From Paludisphaera mucosa (GTDB lineage: Bacteria; Planctomycetota; Planctomycetia; Isosphaerales; Isosphaeraceae), in NCBI RefSeq assembly GCF_029589435.1, contig NZ_JARRAG010000001.1:1416808-1480807 (forward strand): a stretch of DNA of 64,000 nt, written 5' to 3'. Below the pieces are notes generated by a model. The model worked only from the letters and a program-made list of their open reading frames with translations. It searched no databases and was not told the origin of the DNA. This document shows, piece by piece, positions 62,119 through 64,000 of this stretch. The position numbers were made by a program, and so were the translations under genes. The stretch's first letter is position 1; each line of letters starts with the position of its first letter.

Positions 62119-64000
62119 ATGCAGAACGCCGTTGACCATCGCAGCCGTTCTTCGAGCCGACGCGGCGTGACGCTCGTCGAGATGCTCGTGACGGTCGCGA
62201 TGTTGGTCCTGATGATGACGGTCCTGGTCCAGGTCTTCCAGGCCGCGACCGGAGCCCTCAACTCGGCCCAGAGCTTCCAGGAGCTGGACAACTCCTTGCG
62301 AAGGCTCGACGTCCAGGTCCGGTCCGACCTCGACGGCGTGACGGCGCGGCTCACCCCCCCCCTGGATCCGAAAAACAACCTCGGCTATTTCGAGTACGGC
62401 GAGAACGCCTTCGCCGACCTGCAGGGCGAGGACTCCGACGACTACCTCCGGTTCACCGCGAAGGCCCCGCCCGGACGGCCCTTCCGGGGCCGGGTCTTCC
62501 TGAAGCCGCCTTTCGACGTTGCGACGGGGAAGCTCCTCGATCCCGCAGATATGTCGGCCGCTCAATTGAGCCTCTACAAGAATTCGCAGCCGATCACGAT
62601 CACGAGCGAGTGCGCCGAGATCATCTACTTCGTCCGCAACGGCAACCTCTATCGGCGCGTGTTGCTGATCGCCCCCGAGCGCCAGGACTCCATCGTCCCG
62701 ATGTTCAGGAATACGTGGCCCGCGGCGGCGAGCCAGTTCACCAACGACTTCCAGTTCCAGCCCGGAGCGTTCGGCGGCTCGGCGATCGTCAGCTGGCAAG
62801 GCGTCAACGACCTCTCCGCCCGCCCGGCCAAGCGTGGCTCCGGCATCACGCCCGGCGCCGCCGCTCGGCAGATCGTGCTCAACACGCTGGGCGACCTCAC
62901 GAACCGGGAGAACCGCTTCGCGGCCCCGCGGTTCGCCGACGACTATAACAACGACGGCGTCTCCGACGACGGCAACGCCGACGGAGTCCCCGACTTCTAC
63001 CCGACGCTCTATGCCGACGCGACGGGGAGTTTCACGACGGCCGTCGGAAACCTGATCTCGGCCAAGAACGGATATGTGGCCAGTTTGCCGACAGGGGTCA
63101 ATTATTTCTCGGCCATGGCCTTCCCCTATATTTTCCCAGGCGCCTATTCCCAGCCCGAGACCGACGTGGCCAACCTGGGATGGATCCATTCGCCGGTCCC
63201 CGACCAGACGACGAATATCGTCTCGGCCGGGGCGGCGAGCGCGTTGCTCTATCTCCAGCGGCTCAACCACAACCCGCTGGACGTCGGCGACAACCTGTAT
63301 CGGCCCGAGTCCGGGAACAACACCTTCCAGACGTGGTGGGGGTTCCCGACGTCGCGAGAGACCCTCTCGCTGGGGTGGCAGGATCCGACCGTCCCGCCCA
63401 ATTTCAACGCCGGCGACCAGGCCAATGGCCTGAGCCCCCGCAACCCCTCGAACGCATCAGGCGGGGTCCTCAGGGTTGCGGACGACGCCAACCTGCTCCC
63501 CCCGATGACGAGCGACATTCGCACCAATCCGCAACTGTTCACGGATGGTATGGGCACGAGCAGCGCCGTCTATTCCAACATGAGCGCCTTCTGGGCCAAC
63601 GTCTGGGAAGACGACCTGATCATGACCGGGGTGCGCAGCTTCGACGTCAAGGTGCTCGACGACGTCTACGGCGGCTACGTCGATCTGGGGTGGGCCGACG
63701 ACGTGCGGCTCACGGGGTCCGAGACGTTCCTGGCGGCCACCCCGCCGCTGTTGACCTGGGGCGTTAGTACCGTCAACTCCTTCACCACGTTCGGGCACGA
63801 GGGACGGATGCCGCCGCTGGTGGCGGACAACCGATACGACGCTCAGTTCGGCCAGAACACCTATCGCAGCTCTGGGGTATACACGGGCAACATCGGCGAC
63901 GACAGCGGACAGGTGAATCGGCTCCGCCGCGTCTTCGACACCTGGTCCACCGACTACACGAACGCCCCCGCCCACGCGATCGACCCCTCGACCGGTCTGC
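62119..64000 (+). CDS. Pseudopilin, fifth, partial (C-terminus beyond window)
   Basis: At least 627 residues, open to the window edge. Leader ends at Gly17, followed by VTLVEMLVTVAMLVLMMTVL, a GspJ/PilW-like start (Glu at +5). Near residue 276 there is YNNDGVSDDGNADGVPD, another calcium-loop-like run. ATG 62119 is chosen; GTG 62116 is an alternative in frame. The large size continues the pattern of the locus. Confidence 0.88.
   Translation, partial: MQNAVDHRSRSSSRRGVTLVEMLVTVAMLVLMMTVLVQVFQAATGALNSAQSFQELDNSLRRLDVQVRSDLDGVTARLTPPLDPKNNLGYFEYGENAFADLQGEDSDDYLRFTAKAPPGRPFRGRVFLKPPFDVATGKLLDPADMSAAQLSLYKNSQPITITSECAEIIYFVRNGNLYRRVLLIAPERQDSIVPMFRNTWPAAASQFTNDFQFQPGAFGGSAIVSWQGVNDLSARPAKRGSGITPGAAARQIVLNTLGDLTNRENRFAAPRFADDYNNDGVSDDGNADGVPDFYPTLYADATGSFTTAVGNLISAKNGYVASLPTGVNYFSAMAFPYIFPGAYSQPETDVANLGWIHSPVPDQTTNIVSAGAASALLYLQRLNHNPLDVGDNLYRPESGNNTFQTWWGFPTSRETLSLGWQDPTVPPNFNAGDQANGLSPRNPSNASGGVLRVADDANLLPPMTSDIRTNPQLFTDGMGTSSAVYSNMSAFWANVWEDDLIMTGVRSFDVKVLDDVYGGYVDLGWADDVRLTGSETFLAATPPLLTWGVSTVNSFTTFGHEGRMPPLVADNRYDAQFGQNTYRSSGVYTGNIGDDSGQVNRLRRVFDTWSTDYTNAPAHAIDPSTGL

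Noticed and set aside
62014-63270. Minus-strand open frame (418 aa)
   Set aside because: Antisense to the fifth pseudopilin, whose prepilin leader and open frame are clear.
1-64000. CRISPR array or rRNA genes
   Set aside because: No regularly spaced direct repeats and no rRNA-like sequence were seen.

Overview
The window looks like the chromosome of a high-GC planctomycete, most likely an Isosphaeraceae-type organism. The reasons are the GC-rich codon use throughout, a cytochrome-type DUF1549/DUF1553 protein, a PEP-CTERM exported protein, DUF885, PIG-L and ceramidase-like enzymes, and a type IV pilus / type II secretion locus whose pseudopilins are very long. This placement rests on gene content; no rRNA is present. 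Two genes run off the ends: a primase-helicase on the left and a pseudopilin on the right.

Positions 1-15,322 form an accessory region, probably the right-hand part of an integrated element that stops beside a tRNA-Gln(CTG) gene (15,323-15,393, minus strand). Its left block is a minus-strand operon running from about 6,400 to beyond position 1: a ribbon-helix-helix-like protein, an unknown 94-aa protein, a sigma-70-like factor, a small Cys protein, a UvrD-like helicase, an SSB-like protein with an acidic tail, and a P4-type primase-helicase. This reads as a replication module. It faces a divergent gene across a promoter region with a perfect dyad and a third GACGCACA half-site. The middle block (7,321-11,694, plus strand) carries a zinc-ribbon membrane protein, a second membrane protein, two tandem HEPN/AbiU2-like proteins with intact RX5H motifs, a frameshifted small gene and a trypsin-like protease, closed by a strong terminator. 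This is the best candidate for an undescribed (defence-like) system. The right block (11,846-14,968) holds small proteins, including RHH-like proteins and a small family with a conserved AWKVEIEEAP-type core.

Positions 15,323-49,082 are core chromosome. In order they hold: LemA; a lipoprotein alpha/beta hydrolase; a NUDIX-like protein; a DUF1549/1553 protein; a long acidic SDSD-repeat membrane protein; a coiled-coil lipoprotein; an M48 protease; an NtrB/NtrC-like two-component pair; a LuxR regulator divergent from a PEP-CTERM protein; a Tat-exported protein; RNase HI; LexA; a PIG-L deacetylase; AccD next to a histidine-phosphatase-fold protein that lacks its catalytic histidines; a DUF885 metallopeptidase; two coupled FHA proteins; a sugar-nucleotide epimerase; a ceramidase-like enzyme; a PMT-like membrane glycosyltransferase; a UxaA-type dehydratase; and a PQQ-type sugar dehydrogenase.

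Positions 49,473-64,000 are one locus for a type IV pilus / type II secretion machine: PilB/GspE-like ATPase, PilT, second PilB/GspE-like ATPase, GspF/PilC, then five consecutive prepilin-like proteins of roughly 400-630 aa, several coupled by ATGA overlaps and several with calcium-loop-like Asp-rich motifs.
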